Assembly (NCBI GenBank): GCA_017652965.1
Contig: JAGBZZ010000016.1
Location: forward strand, 1-22,660
From: Clostridia bacterium
GTDB lineage: Bacteria; Bacillota_A; Clostridia; Oscillospirales; CAG-272
DNA: 22,660 bases
Reading direction: 5' to 3'
Below are positions 8,503 to 16,449 of the stretch, piece after piece. Both the position numbers and the translations under genes were made by a program. The notes under the pieces were generated by a model. The model worked only from the letters and a program-made list of their open reading frames with translations. It made no database searches and was not told the DNA's origin. The stretch's first letter is position 1, and each line of letters opens with the position of its first letter.

Positions 8503-8544
8503 AAAGAGAAAGGACAGAGGCCGCAAAGCAGGGTCTCTGTCCTT
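8503..8544 (-). terminator. Rho-independent terminator of the SPFH gene
   Basis: A 10-bp stem pairs 8510-8519 (AAGGACAGAG on plus) with 8535-8544, loop of 15 bases. In the minus-strand transcript it is followed by the pyrimidine run CTTTCTCTTT. It lies 14 bases after the stop of the SPFH gene and upstream of the nagA promoter, separating the two units. Confidence 0.65.
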
Positions 8545-8557
8545 ATGCTGTCTTATA

Positions 8558-9850
8558 TCAGGTTCTCTTGCCGCACTCGGGGCAGAACTTAAAGGGGGCA
8601 TCCGCCTTATAGCCGCAGGTGCAGGTGTAGCCATCCGGCTTGGCCGCGCCGCAATCGGCGCAGAATTTACCGGTGCAGGTGCGCCCGCAGGTGCAGGTCC
8701 AGGTGGCGGGCTCAGCCGGGATCGGCTCACCGCACTCGGGGCAGAATTTGCCCGTGGCAACCGTCCCGCACTTCGGGCAGGCACGGCCGGCTGCGGGCGC
8801 GGCGGCGGGGGCAGGTGCGGCGGCGGCCTTACGGTCCGCCATCTCCTCGGCGCGGTCAAGCAGGGTCTCCTGCCCGCGCACACCCATGGCCCCGGCGGCC
8901 ATTCCCATACCCATAAAGCCGGTCATGGCGCCGGCCGAATTGTTGGCGGCATCCCGCATGGCACGCATCTGGGCATAGGCCATACCGCCCGCCATCGCGT
9001 CCGGGGCGGCATGCATCACGTTGGTGTCAAATTCCTCGATCCGCTTACGGCTGTCCTCGTCCGGGGTGACCTTGGCCAGCGCCACCGAGACGATCTCGAT
9101 CCCGCGGCGGGCACGCCACTCCTCGTCCAGCGTCTCGCTCATGTAACGGGCGATCTCACGCTGCTTGACGGGAAGCTGGCTGAACTTGAAGCCTTCGGCC
9201 GAGCACATGGCAAGGGCACTGTCGAGGGCGGTCATAAACTCGTCGGTGGAGGTTGCCTTCAGCTGGTCGCAGGTGTAGGTATCGGCCACGTTACCGGAAA
9301 TGCTCGAGAAGAAGATCAGGGGGTCGGCAATGCGGAAGCTGTACTGGCCGAAATAGCGGATATACAGGGCGGTTTTGTAGTACGGGTCATCGTACGGCAT
9401 CGGCGTCTGCGTGCCGAACTTGTTGTCGAGGATCTCCTTGGTGTTGACGTAATAGACCCTCTGCTGAGAGCCGGGATCCCCACCGAAGGTGAAGCGATAG
9501 CCGACCCGCTTGAAGGAATCCACAAGGCCGCGGAAGAAATCCCCGCAGAACATCGAGGGCTCGGTAGAGCCATCCCACTTATAATACCCGGCTTCGGCAC
9601 AGAAGTCCACGATCTTACCGTCCGATACGATCAGGGCTACCTGCCCCTCGTTGACCGAAATGACCGAGCCGTTCGTAATGATATCCTCGGTGGCCTTGTT
9701 ACGCGCGCCGAAAAGGCCGCGCTTTTTGGTGCGGAATTCACCCTTGGCTACCAGGGTGTTGTTGTCCAAAGAATCGCAGGTAAAATATTCGCGCCACTGG
9801 TCGGCCATGACCGTTCCGGCGCCGTCCACAAGTGCTCTGATCAGTCCCAT
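8558..9850 (-). CDS. YdjI-like SPFH (band 7) domain protein with C-terminal zinc ribbons
   Basis: 430 residues from the ATG at 9848-9850, chosen because AAAAAGGAG sits six bases upstream and the family begins MGL; the open frame runs further upstream only through the structured RNA. Residues 1 to about 290 match the SPFH-type proteins related to B. subtilis YdjI and poxvirus virion core-like proteins (VYYVNTKEI, FGTQTPMPY, YSFRIADPL, ARYMSETLDEEW). A Gly/Met/Ala-rich segment (GAMTGFMGMGM) and an Ala/Pro linker follow. The tail carries three zinc-ribbon motifs: CPKC...CPEC, CTC...CADC and CTC...CPEC. YdjI-type proteins associate with the membrane and, in Bacillus, sit with PspA-like stress genes; no PspA is present here. 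It lies downstream of the 6S-like RNA and ends in a terminator. Confidence 0.9.
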   Translation of the reverse strand: MGLIRALVDGAGTVMADQWREYFTCDSLDNNTLVAKGEFRTKKRGLFGARNKATEDIITNGSVISVNEGQVALIVSDGKIVDFCAEAGYYKWDGSTEPSMFCGDFFRGLVDSFKRVGYRFTFGGDPGSQQRVYYVNTKEILDNKFGTQTPMPYDDPYYKTALYIRYFGQYSFRIADPLIFFSSISGNVADTYTCDQLKATSTDEFMTALDSALAMCSAEGFKFSQLPVKQREIARYMSETLDEEWRARRGIEIVSVALAKVTPDEDSRKRIEEFDTNVMHAAPDAMAGGMAYAQMRAMRDAANNSAGAMTGFMGMGMAAGAMGVRGQETLLDRAEEMADRKAAAAPAPAAAPAAGRACPKCGTVATGKFCPECGEPIPAEPATWTCTCGRTCTGKFCADCGAAKPDGYTCTCGYKADAPFKFCPECGKRT

Positions 9851-9902
9851 ATCATTCTCCTTTTTGATAAAAGAAACCCCGCCATGGCCGTGTAAAGCCG
9901 AA

Positions 9903-10077
9903 CTTAGCCCTGCAGGTAGCAGGTGGGTGCCCTCTCCGCCACATCGTGCTCCCAGCGTCTGCTTCCCCGCGGCAATGCGGCAAGGGGCAGGAGGTCTGCA
10001 TCCCCGAGACGGAAGTCCGGGCTCCCTGAAAGTAAGTGTAGGCCCAATCGAAGCTTTATCACGCACCCGGCAGGAAG
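9903..10077 (-). ncRNA. ssrS: 6S RNA (SsrS-type), probable
   Basis: A 235-base stretch without a credible protein, between two co-directional genes, has the features of 6S RNA, the regulator that mimics an open promoter and binds SigA-RNA polymerase. Size is about 170 bases. The ends pair as a closing stem: 10070-10074 with 9909-9913 and 10063-10068 (GCACCC on plus) with 9925-9930. A GC-rich apical hairpin pairs CUGC and CCCC with GGGG and GCAG near 9957-9988. The unpaired middle is compatible with the large central bubble. The minus-strand segments GGGCCUACACUUAC, CAGGGAGCCCGGA and GGCACCCACCUG look like conserved 6S blocks as I remember them; no covariance search was possible. SRP RNA was considered and rejected, as its conserved GGAAGGAAGCAGCC core is missing. 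Ends are approximate. Confidence 0.7.
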
Positions 10078-10084
10078 TAATTCC

Positions 10085-10363
10085 TTAATTTTCGTCGTGG
10101 TCCACCACGCGGAAGATCTCGTTGTCAAAATAGACCGCCGCACGCTCCCACTCGTCATCGTCCTCGATCCCGCAAAACTCGGTCTCGTTTTCGGTCTCCT
10201 CGATCCGCAGGATCACGTACTCCTCGACCTCCTGGCCCGTGGGGACAAGCGCGGCATAGCGGCGCCCGTCAAGCTCGGCAAGGCCTACCACGTCATACTG
10301 CGCGACCGTACCGGTCTCGGCATCGGTCAGCTCATAGGTCGCATTTACAAAGATCTCTTCCAT
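10085..10363 (-). CDS. DUF1292 family protein
   Basis: 92 residues, acidic. The family pattern is present: YAALVP (37-42), EEYVILRIEE (47-56), then a Glu/Asp-rich stretch (IEDDDEWERA) and a hydrophobic end. These small cytoplasmic proteins are widespread in Firmicutes (YrzB in Bacillus) and have no proven function. The ATG has AAGGAG close upstream, and a 6-bp hairpin (10377-10392) abuts that site. It is the first gene after a consensus promoter; the 6S-like RNA begins within about ten bases of its stop. Confidence 0.88.
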   Translation of the reverse strand: MEEIFVNATYELTDAETGTVAQYDVVGLAELDGRRYAALVPTGQEVEEYVILRIEETENETEFCGIEDDDEWERAAVYFDNEIFRVVDHDEN

Positions 10364-10370
10364 TGCTGTT

Positions 10371-10392
10371 CTCCTTCGCAGGCTTCCCTGCG
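10371..10392 (-). promoter_or_regulatory. Hairpin directly abutting the ribosome binding site of the DUF1292 gene
   Basis: CGCAGG (10387-10392 read on minus) pairs with CCTGCG (10377-10382) across a GAAG loop. AAGGAG starts at the next base (10371-10376). The placement could keep the binding site single-stranded or protect the 5' leader. Confidence 0.5.
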
Positions 10393-10413
10393 TTTTCGGT
10401 TTCTTCTGTGCTT

Positions 10414-10442
10414 ATTATAGCAAATCCGCATACCCCTGTCAA
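10414..10442 (-). promoter_or_regulatory. Consensus SigA promoter upstream of DUF1292 gene and 6S-like RNA
   Basis: On the minus strand TTGACA (10437-10442), 17-base spacer, TATAAT (10414-10419), with TGC before the -10. Both hexamers are perfect and the -10 is extended. Predicted start near 10407. No comparable promoter is visible just before the 6S-like RNA or the SPFH gene, so all three may share this one. Confidence 0.88.
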
Positions 10443-10458
10443 GTGATAAATTTTAGAA

Positions 10459-10514
10459 GAGCATCAAAAAGGAAGGAGCAGACACACGGGAAAAAGCACC
10501 CGTATATCTGCTCC
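10459..10514 (-). terminator. Rho-independent terminator ending the eight-gene envelope operon
   Basis: GGAGCAGA (10475-10482) pairs with TCTGCTCC (10507-10514), and an inner ACGGG/CCCGT stem extends the hairpin. On the minus transcript the stem is followed by TTCCTTTTTG. It lies 36 bases past the stop of the last operon gene and just before the DUF1292 promoter. Confidence 0.85.
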
Positions 10515-10550
10515 CTGCGGATATGCCCGGTAAGGGCACGGCCGATCCTA

Positions 10551-12185
10551 TTACTCGGCCTCCTCCTCGGCGGAGGCGGACTCGAAGACGATCTTATCCT
10601 TCATGGTTTCATAAAGCTTCAGCGAAACCTTCTCGTAAAGGAGATCCTCCACGATCACTTCCTTGGTGTAGCCGGCGCTGTTCATATCGGCCTCGGTAAA
10701 GGACTGCGAGCTGCCCGACTCAATGCCGTACATGGCGTTGTAGTAGTCGATCATCAGCTTGATGCGGTTGGCGTAGCCCTCATCCTGCTCCTTCTTGCTC
10801 ATCTTAAGGTTCTCGACGTCGGCGATGTAGTAAAGGGCCATCTGCTGACGCAGGGTCTCCTCGGCCATACGGCGGAAGCCACAGGCGATGCTATCCACGT
10901 TCGGGAAGTACTCCCCGTCGTAGTTGTTGACAACATACTCCTGCCAGGTCTTGATCAGGGTGTTGCCATTCTCCTGGCTATAGCTCTCGAAGGCACTCTT
11001 GGCCTGGGCCTCCAGCTGGGTGATATAGTTCTCTACCACGGTCTCGGGCCAGGCAGTGACCTGCACCTTCTCGGCGATGATCTCCCAAAGGGCGGTGATG
11101 GCGTTCTGCTCGATGGTGGCCTCACGCTGATCCTCAAGCCCCTCCTTGATATACTGGCGGTAGTAAAGCTTAAGAAGCTCCTCCTCGCTGAGGTTGGCGT
11201 CCTCCTCCTTCACAAGGGGAAGGATGTTCTCATAGGTGATGTTGAGGTTCTTGGTGATAAAGGTCTTGGTGATCTCGGGAAGGGTGCCGGGGCGGGAAAT
11301 GGTGTCGGCATAGACGTACCAGCGCACGTTTTTACCGGCAAGCTCGGCATTGTTGGCGTAGGGATCCGGGAAGGGAACCTCAAACACAAGGGGGGTATCC
11401 TCCTTGACAATGGCCAGCACCTGGACGTTGGTGATGGTCAAGGTCTCCTCCTTCAGGTCACCCGTGATATCGAAGTTTTCGGTATAGGTGGATTTGAGGA
11501 GCATATCGCCGATGTTCTTGCCGAGCAGATCCTCACGCAGGGTGGATTCGTCATAGCGGCCGGCAACCAGGTAGTTCCCGTCCTCGCCCTTGCGCAGGTC
11601 GATACGGTCGGTAAAGGTGCCCTTTTTCACCTTTTCGGAATCGGTACCGGCATTCTCGGTGTAAGCATAGTTGTAGCTGACGTACACGATCGGCAGACCG
11701 TTTTCGCCAACCTTGTTGGTGATATCGGTGATGGTGACCAGCTTGGAATCGGTGATCTCATGGCCGATCATGGCATCCTCAAAGCCGTCGATGAAGCTGC
11801 CCGAGCCGATCACAAGGCTGTAAATGGTGGAAAACAGGTTGCTACCGCCGACAAAGTCGACCCACACGCCGTCCACATTGACCTCACCGCGGTACCAGAT
11901 CTTAACCGTGTCGTCCTTCTGGATGACGCCGTCGTCCTTCTCTACCTTGGTGGCATTCTGCAGACGGATATTGTAGATGTAGTCCTCCACGTCCTGGTCG
12001 GTGACCTCGTCAACCGCCGGGATGGTAACGACCACGCCCTTATAATCGCTCTCATTCAGCGAGATATACTTCTTCATATCCTCATCGGCCAGGGTGGTAG
12101 CGCCACCGCAGGACGTAAGGCCAAGCGAGATCAGCATGCAGGCCAGAAGCCCGAATGCGATCAGAGAAATTTTTCTGCTACGCAT
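10551..12185 (-). CDS. Extracytoplasmic lipoprotein foldase with FKBP-like and trigger-factor-like segments
   Basis: 544 residues. The signal peptide ends in lipobox LTSC, so the protein should be lipid-anchored outside the membrane. Residues about 45-250 resemble an FKBP-type peptidyl-prolyl isomerase domain in trigger-factor context: DTVKIWYRGEV, FSTIYSLVIGSGSFIDGFEDAMIGHE and TVTY/VQVLAIV-type strands, enlarged by inserts. Residues about 330-530 are helical and resemble the trigger factor C-terminal chaperone domain (ALWEIIAEKVQVTAWPE, then AEETLRQQMALYYIADVENL). The C-terminus is acidic. AAGGAG lies 11 bases before the ATG. Last gene of the operon, 20 bases after rnhA. Inferred role: folding of secreted proteins, perhaps clients of the ABC system in the same operon. 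Isomerase activity is not proven. Confidence 0.85.
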   Translation of the reverse strand: MRSRKISLIAFGLLACMLISLGLTSCGGATTLADEDMKKYISLNESDYKGVVVTIPAVDEVTDQDVEDYIYNIRLQNATKVEKDDGVIQKDDTVKIWYRGEVNVDGVWVDFVGGSNLFSTIYSLVIGSGSFIDGFEDAMIGHEITDSKLVTITDITNKVGENGLPIVYVSYNYAYTENAGTDSEKVKKGTFTDRIDLRKGEDGNYLVAGRYDESTLREDLLGKNIGDMLLKSTYTENFDITGDLKEETLTITNVQVLAIVKEDTPLVFEVPFPDPYANNAELAGKNVRWYVYADTISRPGTLPEITKTFITKNLNITYENILPLVKEEDANLSEEELLKLYYRQYIKEGLEDQREATIEQNAITALWEIIAEKVQVTAWPETVVENYITQLEAQAKSAFESYSQENGNTLIKTWQEYVVNNYDGEYFPNVDSIACGFRRMAEETLRQQMALYYIADVENLKMSKKEQDEGYANRIKLMIDYYNAMYGIESGSSQSFTEADMNSAGYTKEVIVEDLLYEKVSLKLYETMKDKIVFESASAEEEAE

Positions 12186-12205
12186 AAACTTTCATACTCC
12201 TTCAA

Positions 12206-12652
12206 CTAATTACCCGTCCCGGACGGGCGGAACTCATCTGCGGCGGCTGTTGCCAGCTCATCGCAACGCTCATTCTCCGGGTGGCCGTGATGGCCGCGCA
12301 CCCAGGAGAAGGTCACCTTATGGATCTCAAGCAGGGACAGCAGCTGCTCCCAAAGATCGGGATTTTTCGCCTTTCCGTTCTTCCACCCCGTAGCCCGCCA
12401 GGAGCGCGCCCACCCCAGGGTGACCGCATCCACAAGATAGCGGGAGTCCGAATACAGCGTGACCTCACACGGCTCACGAAGGGCGGAAAGTCCCTCAATG
12501 GCGGCGCGCAGCTCCATCCGGTTGTTGGTGGTAACGGCCTCGCCGCCCGACAGCTCACGCCGGGCGGTGCCGTACTGCAGGATCACACCGTAGCCGCCGG
12601 GGCCGGGATTGCCGCGGCAGGCACCGTCGGTATAGATCGTGACCTTTTTCAT
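12206..12652 (-). CDS. rnhA: Ribonuclease HI
   Basis: 148 residues, the usual length. It cleaves the RNA strand of RNA-DNA hybrids in the cytoplasm. The catalytic acids are all present: D9 (YTDGAC), E47 (NRMEL), D69 (YSDS) and D131 (ERCDELA), with the flexible-loop histidine in GHHGHPENE (H122 or H124). The [11 protein letters not shown] segment matches the basic protrusion region of E. coli-type enzymes. It lies 8 bases after the membrane foldase gene, and its weak GAGGAA site lies inside that gene, so translation is probably coupled. A nucleic-acid enzyme between two envelope foldases is unexpected and may be an operon passenger. Confidence 0.96.
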   Translation of the reverse strand: MKKVTIYTDGACRGNPGPGGYGVILQYGTARRELSGGEAVTTNNRMELRAAIEGLSALREPCEVTLYSDSRYLVDAVTLGWARSWRATGWKNGKAKNPDLWEQLLSLLEIHKVTFSWVRGHHGHPENERCDELATAAADEFRPSGTGN

Positions 12653-12660
12653 GGATAGTC

Positions 12661-14493
12661 TTATTCCTCGCTGTCAAGCTGGCCTTCCAGCACCCAGGTG
12701 ATCTCGGTGTAGGCCTTGGCATCGCCAACCAGAGCATCCTGCACGCAGTTCAGCGCGATGAACTCACGCAGGTAGGCGGCGGAAAGGTCGGCCACGTTGG
12801 CATTGGCGGCATCCTTGGCCATTCTCTCGATCTCGGCGGTCGAGTAGGAGGCGCCGTAGCTGTTCAGGGCGGCATAGTAGGACTTCCAGTAGCTGAAGTA
12901 GCTATTGAAGAGCTCATTCTTGGCTTCCTTCTTGGCGGCACTGTCATAGCTGACACCGCACTTCTCTGCCAGGGCAAAGAGCAGGATCTTGGCACGGATA
13001 GCCTCGGCGCCGTCGGCCTCGATATGGGCACGCAGGGCGGCCTGCATGGCAGACTCCTCAAGGTTCAGGCTGGTCTTGTCGTCGTAGATGGCGGAAAGGA
13101 TGTACTCCTCCACGCTCTTGTAGGTCTTCAGATAGGTGCTGGAGCTGTTGTACTCGTACTTGTAGTTGTTCATCGCGGTCTTGTAGTACTTCTCAAGCTC
13201 GCCCTCGGGCAGGGTGTCGATCACCTCGGCCTTGGCATAAAGATCAAAGACCTTGGCCCAAACGGCGGACTTCAGGGCAGACTCGTAAAGAGCGGTGTTC
13301 TTCTCGATATAGTTATCGATGAAGGTATCCATAAGACCCTTCTGGATATAGTCGATATAGGCCTGGCAGTAGACGGTGTCCTCGTCCTCACCCTCACCGA
13401 CGGTGGGGGCGGTGAAGCCGGTATCCTCGACCGTCAGCTCCTCAACCATGGTCTTATCCAGCGAAGCGGTGGACTCGACAGTGATATAGAGGGTCAGATC
13501 CTTATCCTTCGAGATGGTGGCATCCTTGCCATCGGTACCCTTGTACTTGAAATCGCCGTTAAAGAGCTCATGGTTCAGGTCCAGGGTCACGATCTTGGTC
13601 TCGGCCTTGAACATAGCAGTGACCTTGCCCTTGAAGGTGATATCCGGGTCCTCGGTGGTATCGTCGATGTTGACGTCCTCCACCGTGATCTCAAAGCTTT
13701 CGCCAATGGTGCTAAGGCCGGCAAAGGCATTCTTCAGCGCCGTCTCCACGTTGGTCTTGCCGGTGCCGAAATCGGTCTTGCCCTGATAGTAGTTCTTGGG
13801 ATCGGTGGTGTCCACGGGGGTGGGCACGGGCTGATAGTTGTAATCGGAAAGCGTCAGGAAGGTGTTGGTCTTCTCCTCACCGTTGACCGTCTTCTTGTAG
13901 GTACCGGTGACCTCTACCACAAGGGTGTAGCCCTCGATCAGCGCCTTGCCCTCGTCACGCTGACGGTCGATGGCCGTGCTATACTCGGGATAGTTGAGCA
14001 TAAACTTTTCGATATACTCATGCAGGTCGCCGCTGCCGAGACGCACCATGGTAGCGCCGCCGGTGCTGCCATAGGCAGTGTTGGACATCAGAAGGACAGG
14101 ATCGGTGCTGTCCGACTCCTCATCGGCGGGGGCATACACCTCGTAGAACATCCAGACGATGTCACTGTACGGCAGGGTGGTATTGACGTTAGAGACGGGC
14201 TTCTTCAGGCCGTTCAAGCTACCGAGCTTTTTGATGTTGGTCTCGATCTGGTCGCGCACGGCCTCCTCGGTCACATCGGTCTCCAGCTTGACGTGGAGGT
14301 TCTTAAGGTCGTCGATGGCGGGCAGGCCGGCACCGTCGGCAAAGAACTGAGAAAGATCGGTCTTGTCATAGCGATAGCTGTGATCAAGAGAGGACCAAAC
14401 AATGCCAAAGACGATCGCCGCCAACAGGACGAACGCCACTACCATTGTCATGATCCGCTTGGGACTTGCTTTTTTCTTCTTGGCGTAGTTCAT
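12661..14493 (-). CDS. Membrane-anchored trigger-factor/SurA-like protein
   Basis: 610 residues from the ATG at 14491-14493, chosen because AGAGG lies about eight bases upstream and the lysine-rich MNYAKKKK start precedes a single membrane helix (about 16-36); an ATG 42 bases upstream lacks such a site. The rest should face outside. The middle (about 50-360) has Thr/Asp-rich beta segments. The C-terminal 250 residues are helical and resemble the trigger factor/SurA-type chaperone region ([28 protein letters not shown], then [17 protein letters not shown]). It shares the ALW...LP/WPE...Y pattern with the lipoprotein foldase two genes downstream, so the two are probably distant paralogues. No clear isomerase core is visible. 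Inferred role: chaperone at the outer membrane face, working with the ABC/GldG proteins upstream. Confidence 0.8.
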   Translation of the reverse strand: MNYAKKKKASPKRIMTMVVAFVLLAAIVFGIVWSSLDHSYRYDKTDLSQFFADGAGLPAIDDLKNLHVKLETDVTEEAVRDQIETNIKKLGSLNGLKKPVSNVNTTLPYSDIVWMFYEVYAPADEESDSTDPVLLMSNTAYGSTGGATMVRLGSGDLHEYIEKFMLNYPEYSTAIDRQRDEGKALIEGYTLVVEVTGTYKKTVNGEEKTNTFLTLSDYNYQPVPTPVDTTDPKNYYQGKTDFGTGKTNVETALKNAFAGLSTIGESFEITVEDVNIDDTTEDPDITFKGKVTAMFKAETKIVTLDLNHELFNGDFKYKGTDGKDATISKDKDLTLYITVESTASLDKTMVEELTVEDTGFTAPTVGEGEDEDTVYCQAYIDYIQKGLMDTFIDNYIEKNTALYESALKSAVWAKVFDLYAKAEVIDTLPEGELEKYYKTAMNNYKYEYNSSSTYLKTYKSVEEYILSAIYDDKTSLNLEESAMQAALRAHIEADGAEAIRAKILLFALAEKCGVSYDSAAKKEAKNELFNSYFSYWKSYYAALNSYGASYSTAEIERMAKDAANANVADLSAAYLREFIALNCVQDALVGDAKAYTEITWVLEGQLDSEE

Positions 14494-14531
14494 GATTGTT
14501 TCCTCTTTATATAAAATTTTATTTAAAACCG

Positions 14532-16439
14532 TCAATACTGCTTGTCGGGATCGGGAGATTTGCCTTCAAGGAGAAGAAGGATATCCCGATAGATCTTCTC
14601 CACCTCGGGGCTGAGGACGTAGAAATACGCCCCCTCCGCGCTTCCCTCCTTCGCGATCGAAACCAGCACGTGGCGGGCACTGTAGGGATAGTAGCGATAG
14701 GTGTAGATCTCACCGTCGCTCATGGTTATCCGCATGGCCAGCACGGGGTCATTCTCTAAGACCTCGGGGACCGGCACGGTGCCGTCATACTCCTCGGTAT
14801 AATAGATCGTGACAAGGTGCATATACAGCTGCTTGAAATCCGACACGTTTATGCTCTTGCCGCTTTCCAGATGCTTGACCGCCTTCACGGACTTGCGCCC
14901 CCCCTCCAAAAGCTCGGCCGTAAGACCGAAGGAGTGGGTCACGTCGGCATCCAGATAGTTGAAGTCAAACTCCAGCTTGCTGACGTTGGAGATGTTGACG
15001 GTCAGCATGGTGCTGTTGAGCCACCAGGCGTCCGAATGCTCCAAAAAGCGGAACACGCTGCCGTCTACTCTGGCTACGATATCGGTCAGAAGGCTTCCGA
15101 CAAGGTAGGTGCCGTCGGCCTGCTTTTCGCTGATGTAGAGGTAGTTGGGCATATAGGAATCCACCACGACGTCATCGGTATTCACCGTGTCGGACTTGAT
15201 GGCAAGCGGGGAATCGTAATAGATCACGTAGGCATTCAGGCCGTACTTTTCAATGGTGTCAACGTCCAGGCCTATGGCCACCGTCTCACTGCCGGTCAAC
15301 GCGCCGACAGACTCCAGGATCCCCATGTAGTTGTTGGAGCTGGGGAGGTATCCCGTCTTTTCATCGGGGGCGGTGATGGTGTAGGCCACACCGGCGTGGA
15401 AATCACTGCGCTTGGAGGCATTTAAGAAGTCTAGGGCGATATAAAGGCCGCTGACGGTATCGATGCTTTCGATCTTATAGGTCACGGTCTTGCCGCGCAG
15501 GGCCTCCTCCACGTCCTTGCTGTCCTCATAGGTCATGCTGAAGGAGAAGGGATCGGCCGCCTTGGTCTTTCCGACAAAGGCATCCAGGATCTCCTGCCGT
15601 GCGGTGCGCAGGTCGGTAGAGCCGTTCATGCTTTCGGACTCTATCCCGTCGATCACGGTGCGGTAGGTGAAGCTGATGCTATCCTGCTTGCGGATGGCGT
15701 AATCGGGTGCCTGGGGCTTCCACAGGGTAAAGTCCTTGGTGTAGTAGTAGCCGTACTGAACAAAGATGGTGGTCAGCATCGGGTCTACAAAGCTGGCCAG
15801 GGTCTCAAGGGCGGTCTCGCCAACCAGGGTACTGTTGCTGACGTAGACGGTGTCACGCCCCTCCACACGGACGTAATAGCCGTTATCGGTCACGGCGGGG
15901 TTACCGACGTACACGCGGATGGGATCGGGGGAGGAGAAGGTGACGATCTCAAACCAGGCGGGGTCGTCCTCCTCTGCCAGGCCGTACTCGGAGTAATCGA
16001 GGGCTTCGCCGGCAAGATCCTCCTCCTTCGAGAGGTTTTTCAGGTAGTAGAAGGTACCGGTGGCTACCACCAGCTCGGAAAATCTTTCCTCATTATAAGA
16101 AATGTGCGCGTAGGATTTGAATTCACCGTCCTTCTTCTGGAACATGAAGAAGGAGTCGGTATTGGTGGCCTCCTGCCCTTCCTTGGGAGAAAGCCGCTCA
16201 AACTTATAGGTGCCCGTCCCGTTATGCACGGTGATAGACTTCATATCGCTTCGCTTGATCGAGGGATAGAGGGTACCCGTTTGATACTGCACGCCCTCGC
16301 CGGGGCCGGTCACGACCGGGGGGGTGGTCTGCTCGGGTGCCTTGGTCAGCGGGCGGACAACGGCGAAGTAAAGAATCAGCAGAATTAAGAATGCGCCTGC
16401 GACAAGGAGGGGCAGCAATTGATTTTTCTTGAATCTCAT
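14532..16439 (-). CDS. DUF4340 domain membrane-anchored protein
   Basis: 635 residues from the ATG at 16437-16439, picked because AAGGAGG is seven bases upstream; the frame is open 57 bases further without a site. A basic start (MRFKKNQ) and one membrane helix (about 8-28, LLPLLVAGAFLILLILYFAVV) anchor it; the rest is outside. The DUF4340 pattern follows: SIKRSDMKSITVHNG, a LSEYGL-like stretch (YSEYGLAEE), VYVGNPAVTDNGYYVRVEG and TVYVSNSTL. The domain is typically found in operons with GldG and ABC genes, as here. Its molecular role is not established; a partner of the GldG proteins in an envelope complex is the usual inference. It follows the second GldG gene by 10 bases. Confidence 0.88.
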   Translation of the reverse strand: MRFKKNQLLPLLVAGAFLILLILYFAVVRPLTKAPEQTTPPVVTGPGEGVQYQTGTLYPSIKRSDMKSITVHNGTGTYKFERLSPKEGQEATNTDSFFMFQKKDGEFKSYAHISYNEERFSELVVATGTFYYLKNLSKEEDLAGEALDYSEYGLAEEDDPAWFEIVTFSSPDPIRVYVGNPAVTDNGYYVRVEGRDTVYVSNSTLVGETALETLASFVDPMLTTIFVQYGYYYTKDFTLWKPQAPDYAIRKQDSISFTYRTVIDGIESESMNGSTDLRTARQEILDAFVGKTKAADPFSFSMTYEDSKDVEEALRGKTVTYKIESIDTVSGLYIALDFLNASKRSDFHAGVAYTITAPDEKTGYLPSSNNYMGILESVGALTGSETVAIGLDVDTIEKYGLNAYVIYYDSPLAIKSDTVNTDDVVVDSYMPNYLYISEKQADGTYLVGSLLTDIVARVDGSVFRFLEHSDAWWLNSTMLTVNISNVSKLEFDFNYLDADVTHSFGLTAELLEGGRKSVKAVKHLESGKSINVSDFKQLYMHLVTIYYTEEYDGTVPVPEVLENDPVLAMRITMSDGEIYTYRYYPYSARHVLVSIAKEGSAEGAYFYVLSPEVEKIYRDILLLLEGKSPDPDKQY

Positions 16440-16449
16440 GTTTTCCTCC

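Noticed and set aside
9851..10066. Upstream extension of the SPFH gene by 72 codons
   Set aside because: The extension reads through the 6S-like RNA, has no ribosome binding site and is not found at the start of this family; the ATG at 9850 has an ideal AAAAAGGAG.
9903..10077. SRP (4.5S) RNA as the identity of the structured RNA
   Set aside because: The conserved GGAAGGAAGCAGCC core and its tetraloop context are missing; only a short GGGGAAGCAG is similar.
10123..10128. TTGACA inside the DUF1292 gene as a -35 for the 6S-like RNA
   Set aside because: No -10-like hexamer at 16-18 bases; the nearest AT-rich candidate is over 30 bases away.
10524..10538. Short TGCCC/GGGCA hairpin after the foldase gene as a terminator
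   Set aside because: No T-run follows on either strand; the stronger hairpin at 10475-10514 is the credible terminator.
10443..12209. 588-codon open frame on the plus strand
   Set aside because: It is the in-register complement of the lipoprotein foldase gene, has no ribosome binding site and gives a low-complexity Gly/Leu/Val/His-rich protein. It results from codon bias.
13024..14514. 496-codon plus-strand frame
   Set aside because: It is the complement of the membrane foldase gene, in register, without a start signal.
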